This document shows, piece after piece, positions 1-7,538 of a stretch of 64,000 bases of DNA; positions within the stretch are counted from its first letter, which is position 1, and each line of letters begins with the position of its first letter. Source of the stretch: JAPULR01 sp963665075 (GTDB lineage: Bacteria > Chloroflexota > Dehalococcoidia > Lucifugimonadales > GCA-2712585); NCBI GenBank assembly GCA_963665075.1, contig OY762063.1:496001-560000 (forward strand), given 5' to 3'. The translations under genes and the position numbers were made by a program. The notes beneath the pieces were generated by a model. The model worked only from the letters and a program-made list of their open reading frames with translations. It ran no database searches and was not told the DNA's origin.

Positions 1-920
1 ACGATGTCCCCACTCCGCCCGCCCGTCTTCTTCGCCAGCCGCACCGACTCAATCCGCATCCCCCTGTCCGCCGCCTTGCACATGTCGTACACCGTCAACG
101 CCGCCACCGACACCGCCGTAAGCGCCTCCATCTCAACCCCCGTCCGTCCCTCCGTCCTCACCGACGCCTCAATCGAAACGCCCCCCTTCTCCGCGTCCTC
201 CGAAAGCTCCACCGTCACCCTGCTGATGGGCAACGGATGACACAATGGAATCAACTGCGCCGTCTGCTTGGCCGCCATAATCCCCGCCAGCCGCGCCGTC
301 GCCAGCACGTCCCCTTTGGACACCTTCCCGCCCATAATCAGCGCCAGTGTCTCCGGCTTCATCGCGACGAAGCCCCTCGCCACCGCCTCCCGCCTCGTCA
401 CCGCCTTGTCCCCCACGTCCACCATCTGCGCCCGCCCCTCAGCGTCCAGATGCGTCAGCCTCTCCCTTGTAGCAGCTCGAACGCTGTCGTTCGTTTCCTT
501 TGCGGCTTTCGATGCCCCCCTCGACCTGCCATTGGAAGCGTTTTCCGCCTCCCCATTGGCAATCCTGTCCGCCTCCTCGTTTAGTGGATGCCCGGCATGA
601 CCCCTGACCCACTTCCACCGAACATCCCGACCCGCCACCACCGAGTCCAGCCTCTCCCACAGGTCCTGGTTCACCCGCCGCTTCCAGTTTCGCGTCATCG
701 TGTTGACGAGATACTGGCTGTCGCTGTGCACCGTTACGGCTGCGCCCTTTGGAATCGCATCAAGCCCCTCGATAGCCGCCGCCAGCTCCATCCGATTATT
801 CGTAGTCTTTGGCGAACTCCCCGACAGAATCCGCTTGTCGCCGTCCTCAACTACGATAGCCGCCCATCCCCCCGGCCCCGGGTTCCCCAGACACGAACCG
901 TCCGTATAGATGTCAATCAT
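1..920 (-). CDS. RNase HI-MoaC fusion protein, 3' end cut by window edge
   Basis: One uninterrupted frame encodes two enzymes. Residues 1-123 are a complete ribonuclease HI, which cleaves the RNA strand of RNA:DNA hybrids, with D7 (YTDGS), E45 (NNRMEL), D67 (HSDSQ), H108 (RGHAGHP) and D118 (EEADRIA). Residues about 155-306 are MoaC, the cyclic pyranopterin monophosphate synthase of molybdenum-cofactor synthesis, with IPLCHPL near 224-230 and the Lys-rich end KKTGGRSGDI; only a few residues are missing. The linker (about 124-154) contains no ATG, GTG or TTG, so full-length MoaC has no start of its own; the first internal ATG (M166) would drop its first dozen residues. The start overlaps the preceding gene by 8 bases. 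An assembly join cannot be excluded, but both halves are intact. Confidence 0.9.
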   Translation of the reverse strand, partial: MIDIYTDGSCLGNPGPGGWAAIVVEDGDKRILSGSSPKTTNNRMELAAAIEGLDAIPKGAAVTVHSDSQYLVNTMTRNWKRRVNQDLWERLDSVVAGRDVRWKWVRGHAGHPLNEEADRIANGEAENASNGRSRGASKAAKETNDSVRAATRERLTHLDAEGRAQMVDVGDKAVTRREAVARGFVAMKPETLALIMGGKVSKGDVLATARLAGIMAAKQTAQLIPLCHPLPISRVTVELSEDAEKGGVSIEASVRTEGRTGVEMEALTAVSVAALTVYDMCKAADRGMRIESVRLAKKTGGRSGDI

Positions 921-1569
921 GGTGTTCTTTATTCTCATCCTCCAATCCTTGGGAAGCGACTATCTCTATCCTACTGATAGAATCTCTGCCTAATAAGATG
1001 CCTGTATCATCATCTAGCTTTACCCAATCCCCACATTTTGCATCCCAGACGAAGGCTCTTGTGAGATATATTTCCTGATCATGATCAGTTAATCCAATGG
1101 AGTAAAACTGATTCCAACCATACAGCAAGTCTCCGTCATTCAGGTATACCCGCAAATACGAGGGTTGAGAGATTACACGATCCCAAATGTCAGAGTGTTT
1201 CCTAATATCAACTCCAAGCTTTAGCAACACCTTGTTAACCGGATCAGACTTATTTGCCATATGAACAATCCGCCCACCCGACCAACCCAGTATCGGCGCC
1301 GCAATATACAATCCTGCAAATAGGCCTCCTGGAATGCTGGTGGGAGAACGGAGCATGTCCATTAGCCCCGGCCAGTTAGTTTCAGATCCGTTGATCAGTG
1401 TAAATGTCGGATAAACCAGGACAAATAGGACGAGGCTCGCAACCAAACTCCAGGCTATGCCTTGCAGTCCTGATAGCCTTCTAAACCCGGTTACCAAAAA
1501 CCCTACGTTGATCGTGATGAAGCCTGGTAGGATCAAAAACAATAGCAACGGAACCGTCATTAGGTCCAT
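913..1569 (-). CDS. Membrane protein resembling DUF6338
   Basis: The 218-residue protein starts with a hydrophobic segment (residues about 5-27), has two more probable membrane spans (about 38-58 and 80-97), and ends in a cytosolic domain. The tail pattern, LRVYLNDGDLLYGW followed by EIYLTRAFVWD and GILLGRDSISRIEI, is what I remember of the DUF6338 family, whose function is unknown. Its stop overlaps the RNase HI-MoaC start (913-920), so the two may be translationally coupled. It is visibly richer in A/T than moaA on one side and the fusion gene on the other, which suggests later insertion into the operon. The start could also be the fourth codon (ATG). Family assignment is moderate. Confidence 0.7.
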   Translation of the reverse strand: MDLMTVPLLLFLILPGFITINVGFLVTGFRRLSGLQGIAWSLVASLVLFVLVYPTFTLINGSETNWPGLMDMLRSPTSIPGGLFAGLYIAAPILGWSGGRIVHMANKSDPVNKVLLKLGVDIRKHSDIWDRVISQPSYLRVYLNDGDLLYGWNQFYSIGLTDHDQEIYLTRAFVWDAKCGDWVKLDDDTGILLGRDSISRIEIVASQGLEDENKEHHD

Positions 1570-1599
1570 GGTCTAACGCACCCAAGAAATAGAATAAAG

Positions 1600-1725
1600 C
1601 TATCGAGTCCTTTTGGGTGGGACCGGAGGAGGATCAGGTTTCTTGACCGGGCCTTCCGGTGGACGGTTGTAACCGTATCCCTTCTTTTCAATTTCCTGGT
1701 GTATCTTGTCTTTTTTTCCTTTCAT
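1600..1725 (-). CDS. Small charged, proline-rich protein (41 aa)
   Basis: A short frame lies 12 bases after the moaA stop. It begins with ATG preceded by GGAGG at a good distance. The product starts MKGKKDKIHQEIEKKGYGYN, is basic, and ends with a proline-rich tail (PPEGPVKKPDPPPVPPKRTR). I do not recognise a family. The ribosome binding site, the tight spacing inside an operon and the A/T-rich composition shared with the DUF6338-like neighbour support a real gene, possibly acquired together with that neighbour. Confidence 0.55.
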   Translation of the reverse strand: MKGKKDKIHQEIEKKGYGYNRPPEGPVKKPDPPPVPPKRTR

Positions 1726-1737
1726 ATTGCCTCCAAA

Positions 1738-2751
1738 CTACCCGCCAATCTGGTACATCTCAATCTTGCGTCGAGTCGAACCGGCCAACTCAAACCGCTC
1801 CTCCGAGTACCTGTCCCTACGCCTAGCCCAGATGCCCGCGATTATGTCCGTCAACTCCGCGTCCGTCGCGCCTTCACGCAATGGCCCCCTCAAATCCCGT
1901 CCCACGCCGGCAAACAGGCACGTATACACCTTCCCCTCCGTCGATAGACGCGCCCGTGTGCAGTCGGCGCAGAAGGGCTGCGACACCGACGAAATAATCC
2001 CGATTTCCCCCTCCCCGTCCACGTATCGATAGCGTCGCGCCACCTCGCCCCGGTAGTTCGCACCCACCGGCTCGATGGGAAGTTCGGCGTTGATTATGTC
2101 GATTATCTCCGAAGCGGGAACCACCTCATCCGGCTTCCACCCGTTCAGATTCCCCACGTCCATATACTCGATGAACCGCACCACTTGCCCCGTCCCCTTG
2201 AACCGCCGCGCCAGGTCCAGAATCGTGTGATCGTTGACGTCCTTCTGCACCACCGCGTTAATCTTGATGGGATGCAGCCCCGCCGCCGCCGCCGCCTCAA
2301 TTCCCTCCAACACCCGCGCGACGCTCAAACCAAGTCCATTCATCCGCTTGAACACCTCATCGTCCAGGCTGTCCAGACTCACCGTTATCCGCTGCAACCC
2401 CGCAGCCTTCAACGCCGCCGCCTGTTTGGCCAGCAGGTACCCGTTGGTGGTCAGCGTCAGGTCTTCCACCCCCGAAATCCCCGCCAGCATCGCTATCAGC
2501 TTCTCCAACCCCTGCCGCACCAGCGGCTCGCCCCCCGTCAGCCGCACCTTGTTCACTCCCAGCCCGACGAATAACCGGACGACGCGCGCTATCTCCTCGA
2601 AGCTCAAAATCTCCGACTTCGGCAGGAACTTGTACCGCTCCCCGTACACCTGCGCCGGCATGCAATACGGACATCTAAAGTTGCACCTGTCCGTCACCGA
2701 GACCCGCAAGTCTCCCAACGGCCTTCCAAGCGTATCCTTCAATGCTGGCAT
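1738..2751 (-). CDS. moaA: GTP 3',8-cyclase MoaA
   Basis: This radical-SAM enzyme converts GTP to 3',8-cyclo-7,8-dihydro-GTP, the first step of molybdenum-cofactor synthesis; MoaC does the next. The N-terminal cluster motif is CNFRCPYC (residues about 23-30), followed by LTGGEPL for SAM binding. The second 4Fe-4S site near the C-terminus is visible as FCADC and, 14 residues on, YTCLF. The chain ends in GG, the conserved MoaA tail that inserts into the active site. Length (337 aa) is normal. It lies 15 bases downstream of rdgB and shares the operon with the MoaC fusion. Confidence 0.96.
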   Translation of the reverse strand: MPALKDTLGRPLGDLRVSVTDRCNFRCPYCMPAQVYGERYKFLPKSEILSFEEIARVVRLFVGLGVNKVRLTGGEPLVRQGLEKLIAMLAGISGVEDLTLTTNGYLLAKQAAALKAAGLQRITVSLDSLDDEVFKRMNGLGLSVARVLEGIEAAAAAGLHPIKINAVVQKDVNDHTILDLARRFKGTGQVVRFIEYMDVGNLNGWKPDEVVPASEIIDIINAELPIEPVGANYRGEVARRYRYVDGEGEIGIISSVSQPFCADCTRARLSTEGKVYTCLFAGVGRDLRGPLREGATDAELTDIIAGIWARRRDRYSEERFELAGSTRRKIEMYQIGG

Positions 2752-2766
2752 GACTGCGACGTTACC

Positions 2767-3381
2767 CTATCCGGCCGCCACGCCCAGTTCCATCAGCATC
2801 TTCGCCGCCTTCCTCACGGCCTGCCCCCGATGGCTGATGCGATTCTTATCCGATGTGGAAAGTTGCGCCGTGGTGCATCCTCTTTCCGGCAGACGAAACA
2901 CGGGGTCGTAGCCAAACCCGTTGCATCCCTCCGGCTCGAATTGGATGACTCCCTCAACCACCCCGTCAACAGTTTCAACCCTCCCCTCAGGCCACGCCAA
3001 GGCGATGACGCAGCGAAACCGAGCCGTCCGCCTCTCCCACGGCACGCCCTCCAACTCCCTCAGCAGCAACTCCACCCGCTCCTCGTCCGCCAGTCCCTCG
3101 CCTCCGTACCGCGCCGACAAAACCCCTGGCCGTCCTCCCAACGCGTCCACCACCAGCCCCGAATCGTCCGCCATCGTCAACATTCCCGCGCGACCGCAAT
3201 ATGCGTTGGCCTTCAGGATGGCGTTCTCAGCAAAGGTAGCCCCCGTCTCCTCCACTTCCATCGAGATACCCAAGTCCTTCAGCGAAACCACGTCGAAGGG
3301 CATTCCTTTCAATATAGACGAAACCTCCCGCAGCTTCCCGGGGTTTCCCGTAGCCACCAGCATCTTCCGCTTCTCAGCCAT
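2767..3381 (-). CDS. rdgB: XTP/dITP diphosphatase (RdgB/HAM1)
   Basis: This house-cleaning pyrophosphatase hydrolyses dITP, XTP and ITP so that deaminated purines are not built into nucleic acids. Family motifs are in order: LVATGNPGKLREV near the N-terminus, MADDSGLVVDALGGRPGV in the middle and FGYDPVF followed by LSTSDKNRISHRG near the C-terminus. Length (204 aa) is typical. It starts 9 bases after the acyl-CoA mutase stop and is followed 15 bases later by moaA, so it is an operon member. Confidence 0.95.
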   Translation of the reverse strand: MAEKRKMLVATGNPGKLREVSSILKGMPFDVVSLKDLGISMEVEETGATFAENAILKANAYCGRAGMLTMADDSGLVVDALGGRPGVLSARYGGEGLADEERVELLLRELEGVPWERRTARFRCVIALAWPEGRVETVDGVVEGVIQFEPEGCNGFGYDPVFRLPERGCTTAQLSTSDKNRISHRGQAVRKAAKMLMELGVAAG

Positions 3382-3390
3382 CGCCGACGC

Positions 3391-5028
3391 CTATATCCCC
3401 CACGTGGGCGCGTACTCCCCGAACCGATTTCGCAGCACCCCCATAATCTCCCCCAGCGTCGCGTAAGCCCTCACCGCCTCGATAATCGGCGGCATCAGAT
3501 TCTCCGACTGACCCGCCGCAACCTCCAACGATCGAAGCGCCAACGCCACACGCCGGTCGTCCCTGCTTCTCCTCACCTCCTCCAACCGACGCACCTGCCG
3601 GCGTTCCCCCTCCATGTCCACCTTCAACAACGGAATGCTCAACTGCCCCCCGTCGGCGTAGGCGTTAATCCCCACCGTCACCTGTTCCCCGCTGTCGAAC
3701 TCCCGCTGCTGCACGTAGGAAGCCTCCGCAATCTCCCTCTGAACATACCCCGCCTCTATCGCCGGTATCACCCCTCCCATGTCCTCGATGCGACGGAAAT
3801 AGTCGTAAGCCCCCTCCTCCACCTGCGCCGTCAACGCCTCCAGGTAGTAACTCCCACCCAACGGGTCCACCGTGTCCGCCGCCCCCGACTCCTCCGCGAT
3901 TATCTGCTGCGTCCGCAACGCCAGCAGCGCCGCCTGTTCCGAAGGCAGCGCCCACGCCTCGTCCATCGAGTTCGTGTGAAGCGACTGGCATCCCCCCAGC
4001 ACCGCCGCCAACGCCTGCAACGCCACCCGAATTATGTTGTTCTCCGGCTGCTGCGCCGTCAACGAACACCCCGCCGTCTGCGCGTGAAACCGCATCCAGC
4101 ACGACCGCGCATTCTCCGCGCCATAGGTCTCCGACATCTCCCGCGCCCACGCCCGCCGCGCCGCCCGGAACTTCGCAATCTCCTCGAAGAAGTTGTTGTG
4201 CACGTTGAAGAAGAAGCTCAGCCGCGGCGCGAACTCGTCTATCTTCAACCCCCGCTCCAGACACCAATCCACGTACTCGAATCCGTCGGACAGCGTGAAC
4301 GCCATCTCCTGCACCGCCGTCGACCCCGCCTCGCGAATGTGGTAGCCGCTTATGCTGATGGGATTCCACCGCGGCATCTGTTCCGTGGCGAACTCAATCG
4401 TGTCCGTCACCAGCCGCATCGAAGGTTCCGGCGGGAAGATGTATTCGTTCTGCGCCGAATACTCCTTTAATATATCGTTCTGAATCGTCCCGCCCAGCGT
4501 GCGAGGGTCTATCCCCTGCTTCTCCGCCGCCACGATGTACATCGCCCAGATTATCGACGCCGGCGCGTTGATGGTCATGGAAGTCGTTATCCTGTCCAAC
4601 GGAATCCCGTCGAATAGAATCTCCATGTCCGCCAGCGACGACACCGCCACCCCGCACTTCCCGAACTCCCCCGCCGCCGCCGGATCGTCCGTGTCGTAGC
4701 CGTACAGCGTCGGCATGTCGAAGGCCACGCTCAGGCCCGTCTGCCCCCCTTCCAGCAGATACTTGAACCGCTCGTTGGTCTCCTCCGCCATCCCGAATCC
4801 CGCGAACATCCGCATCGTCCACAACTTCCCCCGATACCCCGTCGGATGTATTCCCCGCAAGTACGGAAACTCCCCCGGAAACCCCAACTCCGCCCCGTCA
4901 AGGTCTTCGGGCCCGTACACCCGCTTGACCGGAATGTTCGACGAGGTTTTGAAGGAATCCCGCCGCTCCCTCAACGGACGCTTTGCCCCCGTTGATGCGG
5001 ATTTGATTCTGTCTCTGGTTGAAGTCAA
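3391..5028 (-). CDS. Methylmalonyl-CoA mutase-type acyl-CoA mutase, large (substrate) subunit
   Basis: This 545-residue protein matches the substrate-binding half of B12-dependent acyl-CoA mutases, which interconvert for example succinyl-CoA and methylmalonyl-CoA. Visible motifs are PTGYRGKLWTMR with FAGFG near residue 75, SVAFDMPTLYGYD, the GTIQNDILKEY block and SGYHIREAG carrying the active-site histidine. The C-terminal cobalamin-binding domain is absent, so a separate B12-binding subunit must be encoded elsewhere; none is in the window. The start is TTG at 5028, with no in-frame ATG nearby and a weak ribosome site. Whether the substrate is methylmalonyl-CoA or isobutyryl-CoA cannot be decided here. 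Confidence 0.93.
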   Translation of the reverse strand: MTSTRDRIKSASTGAKRPLRERRDSFKTSSNIPVKRVYGPEDLDGAELGFPGEFPYLRGIHPTGYRGKLWTMRMFAGFGMAEETNERFKYLLEGGQTGLSVAFDMPTLYGYDTDDPAAAGEFGKCGVAVSSLADMEILFDGIPLDRITTSMTINAPASIIWAMYIVAAEKQGIDPRTLGGTIQNDILKEYSAQNEYIFPPEPSMRLVTDTIEFATEQMPRWNPISISGYHIREAGSTAVQEMAFTLSDGFEYVDWCLERGLKIDEFAPRLSFFFNVHNNFFEEIAKFRAARRAWAREMSETYGAENARSCWMRFHAQTAGCSLTAQQPENNIIRVALQALAAVLGGCQSLHTNSMDEAWALPSEQAALLALRTQQIIAEESGAADTVDPLGGSYYLEALTAQVEEGAYDYFRRIEDMGGVIPAIEAGYVQREIAEASYVQQREFDSGEQVTVGINAYADGGQLSIPLLKVDMEGERRQVRRLEEVRRSRDDRRVALALRSLEVAAGQSENLMPPIIEAVRAYATLGEIMGVLRNRFGEYAPTWGI

Positions 5029-5102
5029 GAATGTGCTTTCAAGGAATAGTATGGATTGAGTCTATCAATGGGGTTGAAGGGCCGTCAACAAACAAGCAGC
5101 CG

Positions 5103-5303
5103 TCAGGACTCGGAACGCTGCCGCCCCGTAAGCTCCCGCAGCCGCTGCTCCAGCCGGGACCGACGCAGCATCGTCCTACGCCCGCAGCCCAGACACACCA
5201 GCCCAACGTCCGCGCCCAGCCGCGTCACCTCCCATCTGAAACTCCCGCAGGGGTGGGCCTTCCTCAGCCGCACCGTGTCCCCCAACCGCAGCTTCACCGC
5301 CAA
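5103..5303 (-). CDS. DUF951 domain protein
   Basis: This 66-residue protein matches the small DUF951 family of Firmicutes and Chloroflexota: LRLGDTVRLRKAHPCGS, then WEVTRLGADVGLVCLGCG and RRTMLRRS. The cysteine in HPCGS and the CLGC pair could bind a metal. Function is unknown; in many genomes the gene sits near translation or nucleotide-metabolism genes. It overlaps the end of pyrF by 10 bases, so it is likely co-translated. Confidence 0.9.
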   Translation of the reverse strand: MAVKLRLGDTVRLRKAHPCGSFRWEVTRLGADVGLVCLGCGRRTMLRRSRLEQRLRELTGRQRSES

Positions 5304-6130
5304 CCCAAACCCTCCGATTCCAGGATGTCGTTAATCGCATTCCGCAGCCGCATGGCCTCACGCCGCGCCGCTTGCGCGTAGTCCGGCCCGCTTCCCGCAT
5401 AGATGACGCTTCGCGAGGCGTTGATGATAGCCCGACGTCCCGATTCGTCCGTGCCGTTCACCACCGCCTGCCTCAAGTCCCCCGCCTGCGAACCCACCCC
5501 CGGAATCAGAATCGGCAACGACGGACAAATATCGCGCACCTTCTTCAGTTCACCTGGATACGTAGCCCCCACCACCAATCCGACGCTGCCATCGGCGCTC
5601 CAATCACCAACGACCCGCGCCACCCGCTGGTAGAGCGGCATGCCCTCCTTGTCTTGAATATCCTGAAAATCTACGGCGCCGGGATTAGAGGTCCTGCACA
5701 GCACGAAAGCGCCCCTCCCCTCATAGCCCAGAAACGGCTTCACCGAATCCCGCCCCATGTAACCATGCACGGTAACCGCGTCAAATCCCCATTGGTCGAA
5801 CATCGCAATAGCGTATGCCGCGCTGACGTGCCCGATGTCGCCTCTCTTAGCGTCGGCTATGATGATTGCCTTGGGACTTGCCTTGCGGATATGCTCAATC
5901 GTCTGATTCAACGCCTTCAATCCCTCCAACCCCTGCGCCTCGTAGAAGGCCAGGTTGGGTTTGAACGCACAAACCAAATCGTCAGTCGCGTCGATAATGG
6001 CCCGGTTGAACGAGAAAATATCTGCCACCGACATCAACCGCGGGTCCGGGTCCAGCCCCACGCACAACAAACTGCGGCTGGACTGACAGGCAGCGTCCAA
6101 TTTCTCAACGAAGGTCGTCATTGCGTCCAT
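5294..6130 (-). CDS. pyrF: Orotidine 5'-phosphate decarboxylase (group 2)
   Basis: PyrF decarboxylates OMP to UMP, the last step of pyrimidine synthesis. Motifs: LLCVGLDPDPRL near residue 20, FKPNLAFYEAQG, and the catalytic block ADAKRGDIG near 93-101 with the Lys and Asp residues. The later GAFVLCRTSNPGA and LIPGVGSQAGD segments are characteristic of the longer group-2 enzymes found in actinobacteria, myxobacteria and Chloroflexota. Length (278 aa) fits. It appears to head the leftward operon; the 59 bases up to divergent sfsA would hold the promoters. Confidence 0.95.
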   Translation of the reverse strand: MDAMTTFVEKLDAACQSSRSLLCVGLDPDPRLMSVADIFSFNRAIIDATDDLVCAFKPNLAFYEAQGLEGLKALNQTIEHIRKASPKAIIIADAKRGDIGHVSAAYAIAMFDQWGFDAVTVHGYMGRDSVKPFLGYEGRGAFVLCRTSNPGAVDFQDIQDKEGMPLYQRVARVVGDWSADGSVGLVVGATYPGELKKVRDICPSLPILIPGVGSQAGDLRQAVVNGTDESGRRAIINASRSVIYAGSGPDYAQAARREAMRLRNAINDILESEGLGWR

Positions 6131-6189
6131 AGTATACCAGCCCGCCCCACGTTGTGACCGACGACGACCATTGCTATCATCAACCCGAT

Positions 6190-6882
6190 ATGCGCTTTGA
6201 CTCCGAATTAGTGGACGCCACCTTTATCCAACGCCTCAACAGATTCGCCGCCCTCGTGCGGATGGACGGCGAAGAAGTCATGGTTCACGTCGCCAACACC
6301 GGCCGCATGAGAGAACTCCTCACACCCAACCGCCCCGTCCTCCTCCGACCCGCCGCCAAGCCCGGGCGAAAGACTACCTTCGACCTGATGCTCGTTGACC
6401 TCGGCTTTGCTCTCTGCACCACCGACTCCCGCCTCCCTCCCCGCCTGGTCGAGGAGGCGTTCCTGAAAGGACATCTGCAACCCTTCGCCGGCTTCCACCA
6501 AGCCCGCCGCGAGGTGACCTTCGATGATTCCCGCTTCGACCTGATGCTCACCGGCGATGCCGGAACCTGCTACGTCGAAACAAAGTCCGTCAACCTGGTC
6601 GAAAACCGCGTCGCCCTCTTCCCCGACGCCCCCACCGAGCGCGGCGTGAAGCACCTCGGCACCCTGGTCAAAGCAGTGCAAGCCGGACACCGCGCCGCCG
6701 CATTCTTCGTCATCCAGCGCCCCGACGCCGAAGCCTTCCGTCCCCACCCCACCGCCGACCCCGCCTTCGCCGACGCCCTCCGCGACGCCCACGCCCACGG
6801 CGTCGAAGTCTACGCCTACAACTGCCGCGTCACCCGCCGCGAAATCATCATCCACCGCAGTATCCAGGTCTTGCTGGAATGA
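6190..6882 (+). CDS. sfsA: SfsA family DNA/RNA nuclease-like protein
   Basis: The protein matches SfsA, once called sugar fermentation stimulation protein and having an OB-like domain plus a PD-(D/E)XK-type nuclease core. Motifs: FAALVRMDGEEVMVHVANTGRM near the N-terminus, FDLMLTGDAGTCYVETKSVNLV carrying the D and ExK residues, then VQAGHRAAAFFVIQRPDAEAF. I place the start at ATG 6190 because homology begins there; an upstream GTG at 6154 would add 12 unrelated residues. The product is 230 aa, normal for the family. Its TGA overlaps the next gene's ATG by 4 bases, so the two DNA-acting enzymes are probably coupled. Confidence 0.92.
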   Translation: MRFDSELVDATFIQRLNRFAALVRMDGEEVMVHVANTGRMRELLTPNRPVLLRPAAKPGRKTTFDLMLVDLGFALCTTDSRLPPRLVEEAFLKGHLQPFAGFHQARREVTFDDSRFDLMLTGDAGTCYVETKSVNLVENRVALFPDAPTERGVKHLGTLVKAVQAGHRAAAFFVIQRPDAEAFRPHPTADPAFADALRDAHAHGVEVYAYNCRVTRREIIIHRSIQVLLE

Positions 6883-7538
6883 ACCCCCACGCCTCCCACC
6901 CGCTGCTTGACGTCTACCGCCGCCTGCTCCACGCCTACGGCCCCCAAAATTGGTGGCCCGGCGACTCCCCCTTCGAAATCATCGTCGGCGCAATCCTCAC
7001 CCAGGCCACGTCGTGGACCAACGTCGAAAAGGCCATCAACAACCTCAAGCAGGCCCGCCTTCTATCCCCTCAAGGATTGAAGGACGTCCCCACCGACGAA
7101 CTCGCCGCCCTCATCCGTCCCTCCGGCTACTTCAACGTCAAAGCCCGCCGCCTCAAAGCCTTCATCAACCACCTCTGGGACAACCACGACGGCAACCTTG
7201 ATGAAATGCTGAACACGGACGGCCCTACCCTCCGCCAAGACCTGCTTTCCATCAACGGCATCGGCGAGGAAACCGCCGACGACATCCTCCTCTACGCCGC
7301 CAACAAGCCAAACTTCGTCATCGACGCCTACACCCGCCGCATCCTGGAGCGGCTGGGCGCAAACGGCGACGCTTCCTCCTACTCAGACTACCAGCAACTA
7401 TTCCACCAAACCCTACCCCCAGACCCCCGCCTCTTCAACGAATATCACGCCCTGCTGGTGCAACACGGCAAAGACGTTTGCCGTCCCACGCCCCAATGCG
7501 AAAACTGCTGCCTCCGAGAGATTTGCCCCTTCCCCTAA
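6879..7538 (+). CDS. Endonuclease III-like HhH-GPD base-excision enzyme with FeS cluster
   Basis: A helix-hairpin-helix/GPD glycosylase of the endonuclease III group, which removes damaged or mismatched bases. The GAILTQATSWTNVEKAI block (residues about 37-53), the HhH LLSINGIGEETADDILLYA (about 120-138) and the catalytic aspartate in FVIDAYTRRI are present. The FeS cysteines are at the C-terminus as C-x6-C-x2-C-x5-C. This matches the shorter endonuclease III-domain branch that often opens LLDVYRRLLHAYGPQNWWP, not classical Nth, so substrate specificity is uncertain. It starts inside the sfsA stop and ends overlapping the convergent dehydrogenase gene by 4 bases. Confidence 0.92.
   Translation: MNPHASHPLLDVYRRLLHAYGPQNWWPGDSPFEIIVGAILTQATSWTNVEKAINNLKQARLLSPQGLKDVPTDELAALIRPSGYFNVKARRLKAFINHLWDNHDGNLDEMLNTDGPTLRQDLLSINGIGEETADDILLYAANKPNFVIDAYTRRILERLGANGDASSYSDYQQLFHQTLPPDPRLFNEYHALLVQHGKDVCRPTPQCENCCLREICPFP

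Noticed and set aside
421..600. Frameshift or two separate genes for RNase HI and MoaC
   Set aside because: Reading base by base keeps one open frame and both homologies; no start codon lies in the linker. An assembly error cannot be excluded but nothing in the sequence shows one.
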